This document shows positions 25,659-33,132 of a stretch of DNA of 64,000 nt, piece after piece. A program made the translations under genes and the position numbers. The notes under the pieces are model-generated. The model saw only the letters and a program-made list of their open reading frames with translations, made no database searches and had not been told where the DNA came from. The first letter of the stretch is position 1; each line of letters opens with the position of its first letter. The stretch covers positions 1,116,001 to 1,180,000 of the forward strand of contig CAWBRW010000029.1 of the NCBI GenBank assembly GCA_963791235.1. The letters run 5' to 3'. Source of the stretch: JALORV01 sp963791235. GTDB taxonomy: Bacteria; Pseudomonadota; Gammaproteobacteria; Burkholderiales; Burkholderiaceae_F.

Positions 25659-27266
25659 ATGACGCACGCCGGACCCGACCCCGCGGCAAGGCCGTCGCCC
25701 TGGGCGCCGCTCGCCAATCCGGTTTTCCGGCTGCTGTGGATCACGTGGCTCACATCGAACATCTGCATGTGGATGAACGATGTCGCCTCCGCGTGGCTGA
25801 TGACCACCCTGACGACGTCGCCGGTCATGGTGGCACTGGTGCAGTCGGCTTCCACCCTGCCTGTGTTCCTGCTCGGACTGCCGAGCGGAGCGCTCGCGGA
25901 CATCCTCAACCGCCGGCACTGGTTCATGTTCACGCAGTTCTGGGTCGCGACCAACGCAGTGCTGCTCAGCGTGACGATCTTCGCCGGATGGATGAGTGCG
26001 CCACTGCTGCTGGCGCTGACCTTCGGCAATGGAATCGGCCTGGCGATGCGCTGGCCGGTGTACGCGGCGATCATTCCCGAGCTCGTGACGCGCCGCGAAT
26101 TGCCGAACGCCGTGGCCCTGAACGGCATCGCGATGAACACCTCGCGCGTGATCGGCCCGGTGATTGCGGGCGCGCTGATCGCGAGCCTGGGTACGGCCTA
26201 CGTCTTCCTGCTCAATGCGGTGCTCTCACTCGCGGCCGGGTTCGCGATCATGCGCTGGCGCTCGGAGCCCAAGCCGAGCGTGCTACCAGGAGAGCGCTTC
26301 TTCGGCGCGATGCGAGTCGGCTTCCAGTACGTTGCACAATCGCCTGCGATGCGCTCGGTGCTGGTGCGCATCGCGGCGTTCTTCCTGCAGACAACGACGG
26401 TGTTCGCTCTGCTGCCGCTGGTGGCCAAGCGCATGCCTGGCGGCGGTGCCTGGACCTACACGGTGCTGCTGGCGTCGCTGGGAGTCGGCGCGGTCACCGT
26501 CGCGTTCCTGCTGCCGCGGCTGCGCGTGCTGATTTCTCGCCAGCGGTTGCTGCGCGACGGCACGCTGTTGCAGGCCGCCGCGATGGTCGGTCTCGGGTTC
26601 GCGCCGAACGTGTGGACGGCGGTACCCGCCATGATGGTCGCTGGCGGGGCTTGGCTGGCGGTCGTCAACACGCTGACGGTCATCACGCAGCTGTCGCTGC
26701 CCGACTGGGTGCGCGCGCGTGGAATGTCGATCTACATGATGGTGATGATGGGCGCCGCATCGGCGAGCGCGGCACTCTGGGGCCAGGTCGCAAGCTGGAT
26801 TGACGTCTCCTGGACCTACCTTGCGGCAGCGCTGACGGGACTGACCGCCGGATACCTGGCGAGCCGTCTGTATTCCGATCCCGAGAACGAGGTCGACCTG
26901 ACGCCGGCACGCATCCTGGCAGAACCGGTGCCGGCCTTTCCGGTCGAGCACCAGATGGGGCCGGTCATGGTCACGGTCGACTACCAGATCGACCCGGTAC
27001 GCTCCGAGGAGTTCGCCGCCGTGATGCGCGAGAGCCGCGCGAACCGCCTGCAGAAGGGCGCGCTGTCGTGGGGACTGTTTCACGACACGAACAAGCCGGG
27101 GCACTACATCGAATACTTCCTCGATGATTCCTGGGCCGACCACCTGCGGCGCTTTGACCGTTTCACTGCGGCCGACGCCGACCTGCGCGAACGGCGCTAT
27201 GCGTTCCACACCGGTGCCGAGCCGCCCAAGGTCTCTCGCTATATCGCGGAGCCCCTCGGACAATAG
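25659..27266 (+). CDS. MFS exporter (MFS_3/EntS type) with C-terminal ABM-like domain
   Basis: A 535-residue inner-membrane protein. Residues 1-415 hold about twelve transmembrane helices of the EntS-like MFS_3 family, with the typical MNDVASAWLM and FGNGIGLAMRWPVYAA segments. The last ~100 residues are soluble and read like an antibiotic-biosynthesis-monooxygenase-type ferredoxin fold (VTVDYQIDPVRSEEF, WGLFHDTNKPGHYIEYFL). This tail is common in the family. It probably exports a small hydrophobic compound or siderophore-like molecule. No specific link to the hydroxylase genes is visible beyond strand and spacing. Confidence 0.88.
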   Translation: MTHAGPDPAARPSPWAPLANPVFRLLWITWLTSNICMWMNDVASAWLMTTLTTSPVMVALVQSASTLPVFLLGLPSGALADILNRRHWFMFTQFWVATNAVLLSVTIFAGWMSAPLLLALTFGNGIGLAMRWPVYAAIIPELVTRRELPNAVALNGIAMNTSRVIGPVIAGALIASLGTAYVFLLNAVLSLAAGFAIMRWRSEPKPSVLPGERFFGAMRVGFQYVAQSPAMRSVLVRIAAFFLQTTTVFALLPLVAKRMPGGGAWTYTVLLASLGVGAVTVAFLLPRLRVLISRQRLLRDGTLLQAAAMVGLGFAPNVWTAVPAMMVAGGAWLAVVNTLTVITQLSLPDWVRARGMSIYMMVMMGAASASAALWGQVASWIDVSWTYLAAALTGLTAGYLASRLYSDPENEVDLTPARILAEPVPAFPVEHQMGPVMVTVDYQIDPVRSEEFAAVMRESRANRLQKGALSWGLFHDTNKPGHYIEYFLDDSWADHLRRFDRFTAADADLRERRYAFHTGAEPPKVSRYIAEPLGQ

Positions 27267-27283
27267 GACCCATAGGAGAAGGG

Positions 27284-28540
27284 ATGCGCGTCGCAGTGCT
27301 CGGCAGCGGAGTGATTGGTACGTCGATCGCGTATTACGCGGCCACGGCGGGCCATGAGGTGACGGTCGTCGACCGCCAGCCGGGACCCGCGCAGGAAACC
27401 AGCTTTGCCAATGCCGGGGAAGTCTCGCCGGGCTATTCGGCGCCCTGGGCCGGACCGGGTGTTCCGGTCAAGGCGATCAAATGGATGCTGATGAAGCACA
27501 GTCCGCTCGTCATCTGGCCGCTGCTCGACCCGGCGCTGTGGCGCTTCGGCCTGCGCATGCTCGCCAACTGCACCGAGCGCGCCTACCGGCTCAACAAGAG
27601 CCGCATGGTACCGATCGCCGAGTACAGCCGCGACTGCCTGAAAACGCTGCGCGCCGAGACCGGCATCGCCTACGACGAGCGCGAACAGGGCACGCTGCAG
27701 CTGTTCCGCACGCAGAAGCAGCTCGACGGCATCGGCAAGGATGTCGAGATCCTGAAGGATTACAGCGTGCCGTTCGAGGTGCTCGACCGTGCCGGGTTTT
27801 GCCGCGTCGAGCCGGCGCTCGCCTGGACGCAGGAGAAGTTCGTCGGGGCACTCCGATTGCCGGGCGACGAGACCGGCGACTGCTTCCTGTTCACCAACCG
27901 GCTGGCCGAGATGGCACGCGGTATCGGCGTGGCGTTTCGTTACGGCGCGCGCATCGAGGCGATCGAAGTCGCGGGCGGTCGGGTTGCGGGCGTCCGCCTC
28001 GGCGACGAATCGCTCGCGGCCGACGCCTATGTCTGCGCGCTCGGCAGCTACTCGACCCCTGCGCTCGCGCCACTCGGCATCGACCTGCCGGTCTATCCGG
28101 TGAAGGGCTACTCGATCACGTTGCCGATTGTCGACGTCGCACATGCGCCCGAGTCGACGATCATGGACGAGACACACAAGGTGGCGGTGACGCGACTCGG
28201 CGACCGCATCCGCGTCGGTGGCACCGCGGAACTGGCAGGCTACAGCCTGAAACTGCGCGAGGCGCGCCGGGCTACGCTCGAGCACGTGGTGACCGATCTC
28301 TTCCCGCGGGGTGGAGACATCACACGTACCACCTTCTGGTGTGGGCTGCGACCGATGACGCCCGACGGCACGCCGATCATCGGACCGACGCGCTATCCGA
28401 ACCTCTGGCTGGCCACCGGTCATGGCACGCTGGGCTGGACCATGGCGGCCGGTACCGGGCGCGTTGTCGCCGACCTGCTGAGCGGCCGCACCCCGGAAAT
28501 CGACATGGCCGGGTTGACACTGGCGCGGTACGGGCACTGA
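27284..28540 (+). CDS. dadA: D-amino acid dehydrogenase, DadA-like
   Basis: A 418-residue FAD-dependent membrane-associated dehydrogenase. The N-terminal dinucleotide motif is VLGSGVIGTSIAYYAATAG, followed by the DadA-typical ETSFANAGEVSPGYSAPWA, KGYSITLP, GLRPMTPDGTPIIG and HGTLGWTMAAGTG. It oxidises D-amino acids to keto acids and ammonia with electrons to the quinone pool. It starts 17 bp after the MFS gene. GGAG lies just upstream of the ATG. No alanine racemase gene is adjacent. Confidence 0.92.
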   Translation: MRVAVLGSGVIGTSIAYYAATAGHEVTVVDRQPGPAQETSFANAGEVSPGYSAPWAGPGVPVKAIKWMLMKHSPLVIWPLLDPALWRFGLRMLANCTERAYRLNKSRMVPIAEYSRDCLKTLRAETGIAYDEREQGTLQLFRTQKQLDGIGKDVEILKDYSVPFEVLDRAGFCRVEPALAWTQEKFVGALRLPGDETGDCFLFTNRLAEMARGIGVAFRYGARIEAIEVAGGRVAGVRLGDESLAADAYVCALGSYSTPALAPLGIDLPVYPVKGYSITLPIVDVAHAPESTIMDETHKVAVTRLGDRIRVGGTAELAGYSLKLREARRATLEHVVTDLFPRGGDITRTTFWCGLRPMTPDGTPIIGPTRYPNLWLATGHGTLGWTMAAGTGRVVADLLSGRTPEIDMAGLTLARYGH

Positions 28541-28594
28541 ACTGCGGGTACTGCGGCGCTGGCGACGCAATCGCACATCGGCTAAGGTCCGGAC

Positions 28595-29512
28595 ATGAAT
28601 TCACCCACAACGATCGATGCCACCGTCGAACTGCTCGCCTCGCGCGACTACGTTGCCGACCGTCAGCTGGCGACGGCCGTCTTCCTGGCACTGAAGCTGC
28701 AGCGGCCGCTGTTCGTCGAGGGCGAACCGGGCACTGGCAAGACCGAGATCGCCAAAGTGCTCGCGGCGGCGCTCGATACTGAACTGATCCGCCTGCAGTG
28801 CTACGAGGGTCTGGATATCAACGCCGCCGCGTACGAATGGAACGTCGCCCGCCAGCTGGTCGAGATCCGCCTGGCCGAGGCGTCGGAGGCGAGCCGTGAA
28901 CGACTGTCGAGCGAGCTGTATACCGAGCCGTTCCTGATCGAGCGCCCGCTGCTGCGCGCGCTGATGCCGCACCCGCGACCTCCGGTGTTGCTGATCGACG
29001 AGCTCGACCGCGCCGATGAGCCGTTCGAGGCTTACCTGCTGGAAGTCCTGTCCGACTTCCAGATCACGATTCCCGAGTGGAAGACGGTGAAGGCCGACAC
29101 GCCGCCGATCGTCGTCATCACGTCCAATCGCACGCGCGAGATCCACGACGCGGTGAAGCGTCGTTGCTTGTACCACTGGGTCGGCTACCCGTCGGCGGCG
29201 CGCGAACTGGAGATCATCCGTCGCAAAGTGCCGGACGTCAGTGCCGCCTTGTCGCAACAGGTCGTCGCGTTCGTGCAGTCGCTGCGCGGCATCGAGCTCT
29301 ACAAGCTGCCGGGTGTCGCCGAGACGATCGAGTGGACGCGCGCGCTGCTGGCGCTCGACGCCGTGGCGCTCGAGCCGGAGATCGTCAACAACACGCTCGG
29401 CGTACTGCTGAAGTACCAGGACGACATTGCGCGCATGCAGGGCACCGAGGCCGCGAAACTGGTGGAGCGGATCCGCGAAGAGGCGCGCGCCCTCTCACCC
29501 GTGCGTTCCTGA
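28595..29512 (+). CDS. MoxR-family AAA+ ATPase, CoxD-like
   Basis: A 305-residue AAA+ chaperone of the MoxR group. Walker A is GEPGTGKTEIAK, Walker B VLLIDELDRAD, sensor 1 ITSNRTREIHD. The order MoxR then vWA protein then CoxG matches coxD-coxE-coxG of carboxydotrophs, where CoxD helps mature the molybdenum enzyme active site. It is about 5.8 kb downstream of coxM here, with five other genes in between, one of them interposed before coxE. MoxR proteins pair with vWA proteins, and the partner is at 30226. Confidence 0.9.
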   Translation: MNSPTTIDATVELLASRDYVADRQLATAVFLALKLQRPLFVEGEPGTGKTEIAKVLAAALDTELIRLQCYEGLDINAAAYEWNVARQLVEIRLAEASEASRERLSSELYTEPFLIERPLLRALMPHPRPPVLLIDELDRADEPFEAYLLEVLSDFQITIPEWKTVKADTPPIVVITSNRTREIHDAVKRRCLYHWVGYPSAARELEIIRRKVPDVSAALSQQVVAFVQSLRGIELYKLPGVAETIEWTRALLALDAVALEPEIVNNTLGVLLKYQDDIARMQGTEAAKLVERIREEARALSPVRS

Positions 29513-29533
29513 CGCCTTTCTCCCGGAGTCCAC

Positions 29534-30229
29534 GTGTTCATCGGTCACTTCGCGCTGGGCTTCGCCGCCAAGCGCGTCGCGCCGCAGACATCGCTGGGCA
29601 CCCTGTTTCTCGCCGCACAGTTCGTCGATCTGCTGTGGCCGACGCTGCTGCTGCTCGGCGTCGAGCGGGTTGCGATCGATCCGGCTTTGAGCGGGGCGCC
29701 GCTCGTCTTCGTCCACTACCCGATCTCGCACAGCCTGCTCGGTGCCGTCGGCTGGGCCGCGGTACTGGGGGCGGCGTATTTCGCGGTGTCTCACCAGCGG
29801 CGTGGTGCGTGGGTGGTTGCGCTGCTGGTCGTCAGTCACTGGGTGCTCGACCTGCTGGTGCACCGGCCCGACTTGCCGCTGCTGCTTGCGGGTGGTCCGC
29901 GGCTGGGGATGGGTCTCTGGGATTCGCCAGGCGTGGCACAAGTCCTCGAAGTCTCGCTGTTCCTGGCGTGCTTCGCCGTTTATCTGCGAACGCCCGCAGG
30001 GAAGGGCGCTGGTCTCAAACCGTGGGTGCTTGCGGCAGTGCTGCTCGCGATCCAGATCGCGAATGCAGTCGGCCCACCACCGCCTTCGATGGAAGCGATC
30101 GCGTGGGTCGGGCAGGCGCAATGGCTGCTGGTCGCGGCAGGGTACTGGGCGGATCGACCCACCCGCGGACGACGCGACTTGCAGGCGGGTACTGCGGTCG
30201 GGGGCCGTCCATTCGGGGCAGGTCGATGA
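29534..30229 (+). CDS. Integral membrane protein, YdjM/DUF457-like
   Basis: A 231-residue protein with about six hydrophobic segments. It starts FIGHFALGFAAKRVAP and carries HYPISHSLLGAVGW and VSHWVLDLLVHRPDLPL. These conserved His/Asp clusters match the LexA-regulated YdjM-type 'membrane-bound metal-dependent hydrolase' family. No activity has been demonstrated for most members. The GTG at 29534 fits the conserved N-terminus; CCGGAG lies upstream. Its TGA overlaps the ATG of the next gene (ATGA), so it is within the same transcription unit. Confidence 0.75.
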   Translation: MFIGHFALGFAAKRVAPQTSLGTLFLAAQFVDLLWPTLLLLGVERVAIDPALSGAPLVFVHYPISHSLLGAVGWAAVLGAAYFAVSHQRRGAWVVALLVVSHWVLDLLVHRPDLPLLLAGGPRLGMGLWDSPGVAQVLEVSLFLACFAVYLRTPAGKGAGLKPWVLAAVLLAIQIANAVGPPPPSMEAIAWVGQAQWLLVAAGYWADRPTRGRRDLQAGTAVGGRPFGAGR

Positions 30230-31179
30230 CGAGCGCCGATGCAACTTCACGCCAGGGCAGCGCCCTTCCCGGACGACTCGCCGAGAACGTCATGCACTTC
30301 GCCCGCGTGTTGCGCGATGCCGGCCTGCCGGTCGGTACCGACCGAGTGCTGTTGGCGTACGACGCATTGCGCGCCGGCGGCATCGAGTCGCGTGCGGATT
30401 TCTATGCAGTGCTCTCCGCCTGCTTCGTCAGCCGCGGCGAGCACCGCACGCTGTTCGACCAGGCCTTCCACATCTTCTGGAAGGACCCGGACCTGCTCGG
30501 CAAGATCATGCAGCTGCTGATGCCGCAGATGAAGCAGAAGGTGGATGCAGCGCTGCCGCCGGAGAACCGCAGGCTGGCCGATGCGATGTTCAAAGGCACC
30601 GCGCCCAAGCCGCCGGAGCCGACGGACAGCGAGCGTATCGAGATCGATGCGGCGCTGTCCTGGACCGACCGCGAGCAATTGCGCAAGGCCGACTTCGACA
30701 CGATGAGCGCCGCGGAATGGGCGGCCGCGAAGCGCTTGCTGGAGCGCATGGATCTCTTCTTCGCGCGACTGCCGACGCGGCGCGATGCGCCGTCCTTGCG
30801 TGGTCATCGGATCGACCTGCGCGCAATGCTGCGGGCTTCGGCGCGGCAGGGCGGCGACATCACGCGCGTCGCCTATCGCCGCCGCCGCACTCGTCCCGAG
30901 CCACTGGTCGCGCTGGTGGACATCTCCGGCTCGATGAGCCGCTATTCGCGCATGTTCCTGCACTTCCTGCACGCGATCACCGCGGGTCGGGACGCCCACA
31001 ACCTGCGTGTGCATTCGTTCCTGTTCGGGACGCGGCTGACGCACATCACGCGGCAACTCGCTGCCCGCGACCCGGACGTTGCAGTGCGTGCAGTGATCGA
31101 GTCAGTGGACGACTGGTCGGGCGGCACCCGCATCACGCAGGCGCTGCACGAGTTCAACTTAAGTGGGCGCGGCGCGTGA
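30226..31179 (+). CDS. CoxE-like vWA protein, N-terminal part (frameshifted)
   Basis: First 310 residues of a CoxE/DUF58-type protein of about 417 residues. The vWA metal site is visible: DISGSMSRYSR (about 230), and the Thr in GGTRITQALHEF (about 305). Members work with MoxR ATPases in maturation of metalloenzymes. The true start is ATG 30226, overlapping the preceding stop; the frame is open far upstream but without protein character. After LHEFN the frame runs into a stop within a few codons. The vWA fold resumes in the next entry if one base is added near 31157 (ACTTAAG probably ACTTnAAG). Confidence 0.85.
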   Translation: MTSADATSRQGSALPGRLAENVMHFARVLRDAGLPVGTDRVLLAYDALRAGGIESRADFYAVLSACFVSRGEHRTLFDQAFHIFWKDPDLLGKIMQLLMPQMKQKVDAALPPENRRLADAMFKGTAPKPPEPTDSERIEIDAALSWTDREQLRKADFDTMSAAEWAAAKRLLERMDLFFARLPTRRDAPSLRGHRIDLRAMLRASARQGGDITRVAYRRRRTRPEPLVALVDISGSMSRYSRMFLHFLHAITAGRDAHNLRVHSFLFGTRLTHITRQLAARDPDVAVRAVIESVDDWSGGTRITQALHEFNLSGRGA

Positions 31180-31478
31180 TGTACGGGTCGCCGACCGTGC
31201 TGCTGGTGACCGACGGGCTGGAACACGGCGACACCGAGCCCCTGCGTCGCGAGGCGGAGCGGCTGTCGAAGTCATGCCGGCGTCTGGTCTGGCTTAACCC
31301 GCTGCTGCGCTACGAAGGCTTCGAACCGCGCGCCGGCGGAGTGCGTGCGCTGCTGCCTTACGTCGATGCGTTCCTGCCCGTGCACAATCTGGACTCGCTG
31401 CAGGATCTGGCAGCACAACTGACGGCCCCGGGATATGCAAGGCCGGCGACGGGACAGGGAGCACAACGGTGGAACTGA
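31179..31478 (+). CDS. CoxE-like vWA protein, C-terminal part
   Basis: Continuation of the vWA domain, open in this frame from about 31155 (KWARRVMYGSP). It has the conserved strand VLLVTDGLEHGD with the third metal-site Asp, then SKSCRRLVWLNPLLRYEGFEP and a C-terminal helix, as in CoxE proteins. The ATG at 31179 is only the first in-frame ATG after the break. Its last 10 bp overlap the GTG start of the CoxG gene. Confidence 0.72.
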   Translation: MYGSPTVLLVTDGLEHGDTEPLRREAERLSKSCRRLVWLNPLLRYEGFEPRAGGVRALLPYVDAFLPVHNLDSLQDLAAQLTAPGYARPATGQGAQRWN

Positions 31479-32014
31479 AAGGCGAGCGCACGCTGCCGGT
31501 TGGCCGCGATCTGGCCTGGGCGGCACTCAACGATGTCGACGCACTGAAGTCGGCGGTTCCGGGCTGCGAAACCATCGTGCCGGCCGGCGAGAACGCGTTC
31601 GAAGTCGTTGTCAACGCGGCGATCGGCCCGGTCAAGGCGCGCTTCAAGGGCAAGCTGCAGCTCGCGGACGTCAATGCGCCCGAGTCCTACACGATCCGTT
31701 TCGACATGCAGGGCGGCCAGGCCGGGTTTTCGCGCGGCGAGGCGCGGGTCCGGCTGGATGCCGTTGACGCGAACACGACGCAGATGAAGTACGAAGTCGA
31801 TGCGTCCATCGGTGGCAAGCTCGCGCAGATCGGTTCGCGCCTCATCGACGCTGCCTCGGCGACTATGGCTGATCGCTTCTTCAGCACGTTCGCGGCGGAT
31901 CTTGCGGCGAAGTATCCACCGGCCGTCGGTGCGCCGGCCGTGCCGCTGCCGAAAGTGCCCGGCTTCTTCGCGACGCTCTGGGCCTTCCTCAAGCGCTTGT
32001 TCGGAGGCCGCTAG
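31469..32014 (+). CDS. CoxG-like SRPBCC-domain protein
   Basis: A 181-residue protein of the carbon monoxide dehydrogenase subunit G family. It has a START/SRPBCC fold (GERTLPVGRDLAWAALND, AVPGCETI, GPVKARFKGKLQL, GGKLAQIGSRLIDA) and a C-terminal hydrophobic helix (VPGFFATLWAFLKRLF) that could dock it to the membrane. In carboxydotrophs CoxG is thought to recruit the enzyme to the inner membrane. The GTG start overlaps the preceding gene by 10 bp, so translation is coupled. Confidence 0.9.
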   Translation: MELKGERTLPVGRDLAWAALNDVDALKSAVPGCETIVPAGENAFEVVVNAAIGPVKARFKGKLQLADVNAPESYTIRFDMQGGQAGFSRGEARVRLDAVDANTTQMKYEVDASIGGKLAQIGSRLIDAASATMADRFFSTFAADLAAKYPPAVGAPAVPLPKVPGFFATLWAFLKRLFGGR

Positions 32015-32544
32015 TGCGTCTGCCCCCCTGGACCCAGGATCTCGCACCGCGCAATCGCGAACTCGTCGCGGCCATCGAGGCGCGGCGTGGTGGCACCCTG
32101 CTCAACCTCGACCGCATGCTGCTGTGGTCAGAGCCCCTGGCGCGAGGCTGGAACGGCTATCTGCGCACGATCCGCACCGAGCTGGCGCTGTCGCCGTTCC
32201 TGCGCGAACTTGCGATCTGTGTCGTTGCACGATTGACCGGCGCACAGTACGAGTTTCACCATCACGCGCCGGTGCTGAAGGATGCCGGCGCGACGGATGC
32301 TCAGCTTGCAGCTCTCGATGATCCGGATACCGCCGCCGCCAATCCCCACTACGATGACCTGCAGCGCGCCGTGATCCGATTTGCGATCGCCAGCACGCGC
32401 GACGTGAAGGTCCCTGACGACCTGTTTGACGAACTGAAGCGACGCCTGCCGCCCAATGAACTCGTCGAACTCGTGGCGGCGACGGCCACCTACAACATGG
32501 TGGCCCGCTTCCTGGTCGCGCTCGACATCACTCCTGAGCCGTAG
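32014..32544 (+). CDS. Carboxymuconolactone decarboxylase (AhpD-like) family protein
   Basis: A 176-residue all-helical protein of the CMD family (LSPFLRELAICVVARLTGAQYEFHHH, ELVELVAATATYNMVARFL). The AhpD CXXC redox pair is absent: the equivalent region reads GAQYEFHHH. It is therefore of the hydrolase/decarboxylase-like branch rather than a peroxidase. It begins in the stop codon of coxG (TAGTG). A role in catabolism of an aromatic or lactone compound would suit the neighbouring hydroxylase, but this is inference. Confidence 0.85.
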   Translation: MRLPPWTQDLAPRNRELVAAIEARRGGTLLNLDRMLLWSEPLARGWNGYLRTIRTELALSPFLRELAICVVARLTGAQYEFHHHAPVLKDAGATDAQLAALDDPDTAAANPHYDDLQRAVIRFAIASTRDVKVPDDLFDELKRRLPPNELVELVAATATYNMVARFLVALDITPEP

Positions 32545-32763
32545 CACGCCGCAAACGTGGCCGTGCGGCGGGTGGCCTGGTCGCGCCGCGTCACGATTGC
32601 TCGACAGGTTTGGTGCGAAGGTGTCCAACGGGAGTATCTTGTCCGGCTTCGGCGAGGCGGTCGCACGGCCGCGTTGCCGAATCGAGGCGGGCACTGTTGC
32701 GGCCCGTGCCTACGCCCCGGGACGTTCGCTTCGGGCCCTGCAGACAGACAAGGGAGGCATCAC

Positions 32764-33057
32764 ATGGCGACCTATGTTGTTCTCGTCAACTACACCGAGC
32801 AGGGAATCCGCAACGTCAAGGACACCACCAAGCGCGCAGATGCCGTGCGTGACCTTGCGAAGAAGTTCGGTGCGACGGTGCGCGAATTCTATTGGACCAT
32901 GGGCAAGTACGACCTGGTGGTGGTCTTCGATGCGCCCGATGATGCTGCGATGACGGCACTCAGCCTGACCATCGCACAAGCGGGGAACGTGCGCACGCAG
33001 ACCATGCGTGCCTTCTTGCGCGATGAAGTAAACGGCATGCTGGCCAAGGTCGGCTAG
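32764..33057 (+). CDS. GYD-domain protein
   Basis: A 97-residue cytoplasmic protein of the GYD family, a small dimeric ferredoxin-like alpha/beta fold: TYVVLVNYTEQGIRNVKD, EFYWTMGKYDLVVVFDAPD, NVRTQTMRAF. The function of the family is unknown. ATG 32764 has GGGAGG 7 bp upstream; the open frame upstream of it has no protein character. It is separated from the CMD gene by 219 bp in which nothing else was seen. It converges on the Fe-S oxidoreductase gene. Confidence 0.88.
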   Translation: MATYVVLVNYTEQGIRNVKDTTKRADAVRDLAKKFGATVREFYWTMGKYDLVVVFDAPDDAAMTALSLTIAQAGNVRTQTMRAFLRDEVNGMLAKVG

Positions 33058-33132
33058 GCGTCCGCCGCAGCGGCGCTCGGTGGATCGTGCGGTCCGTCCG
33101 ATTGCGGGCGGATCGCCATTCGGCGCGGGTAC

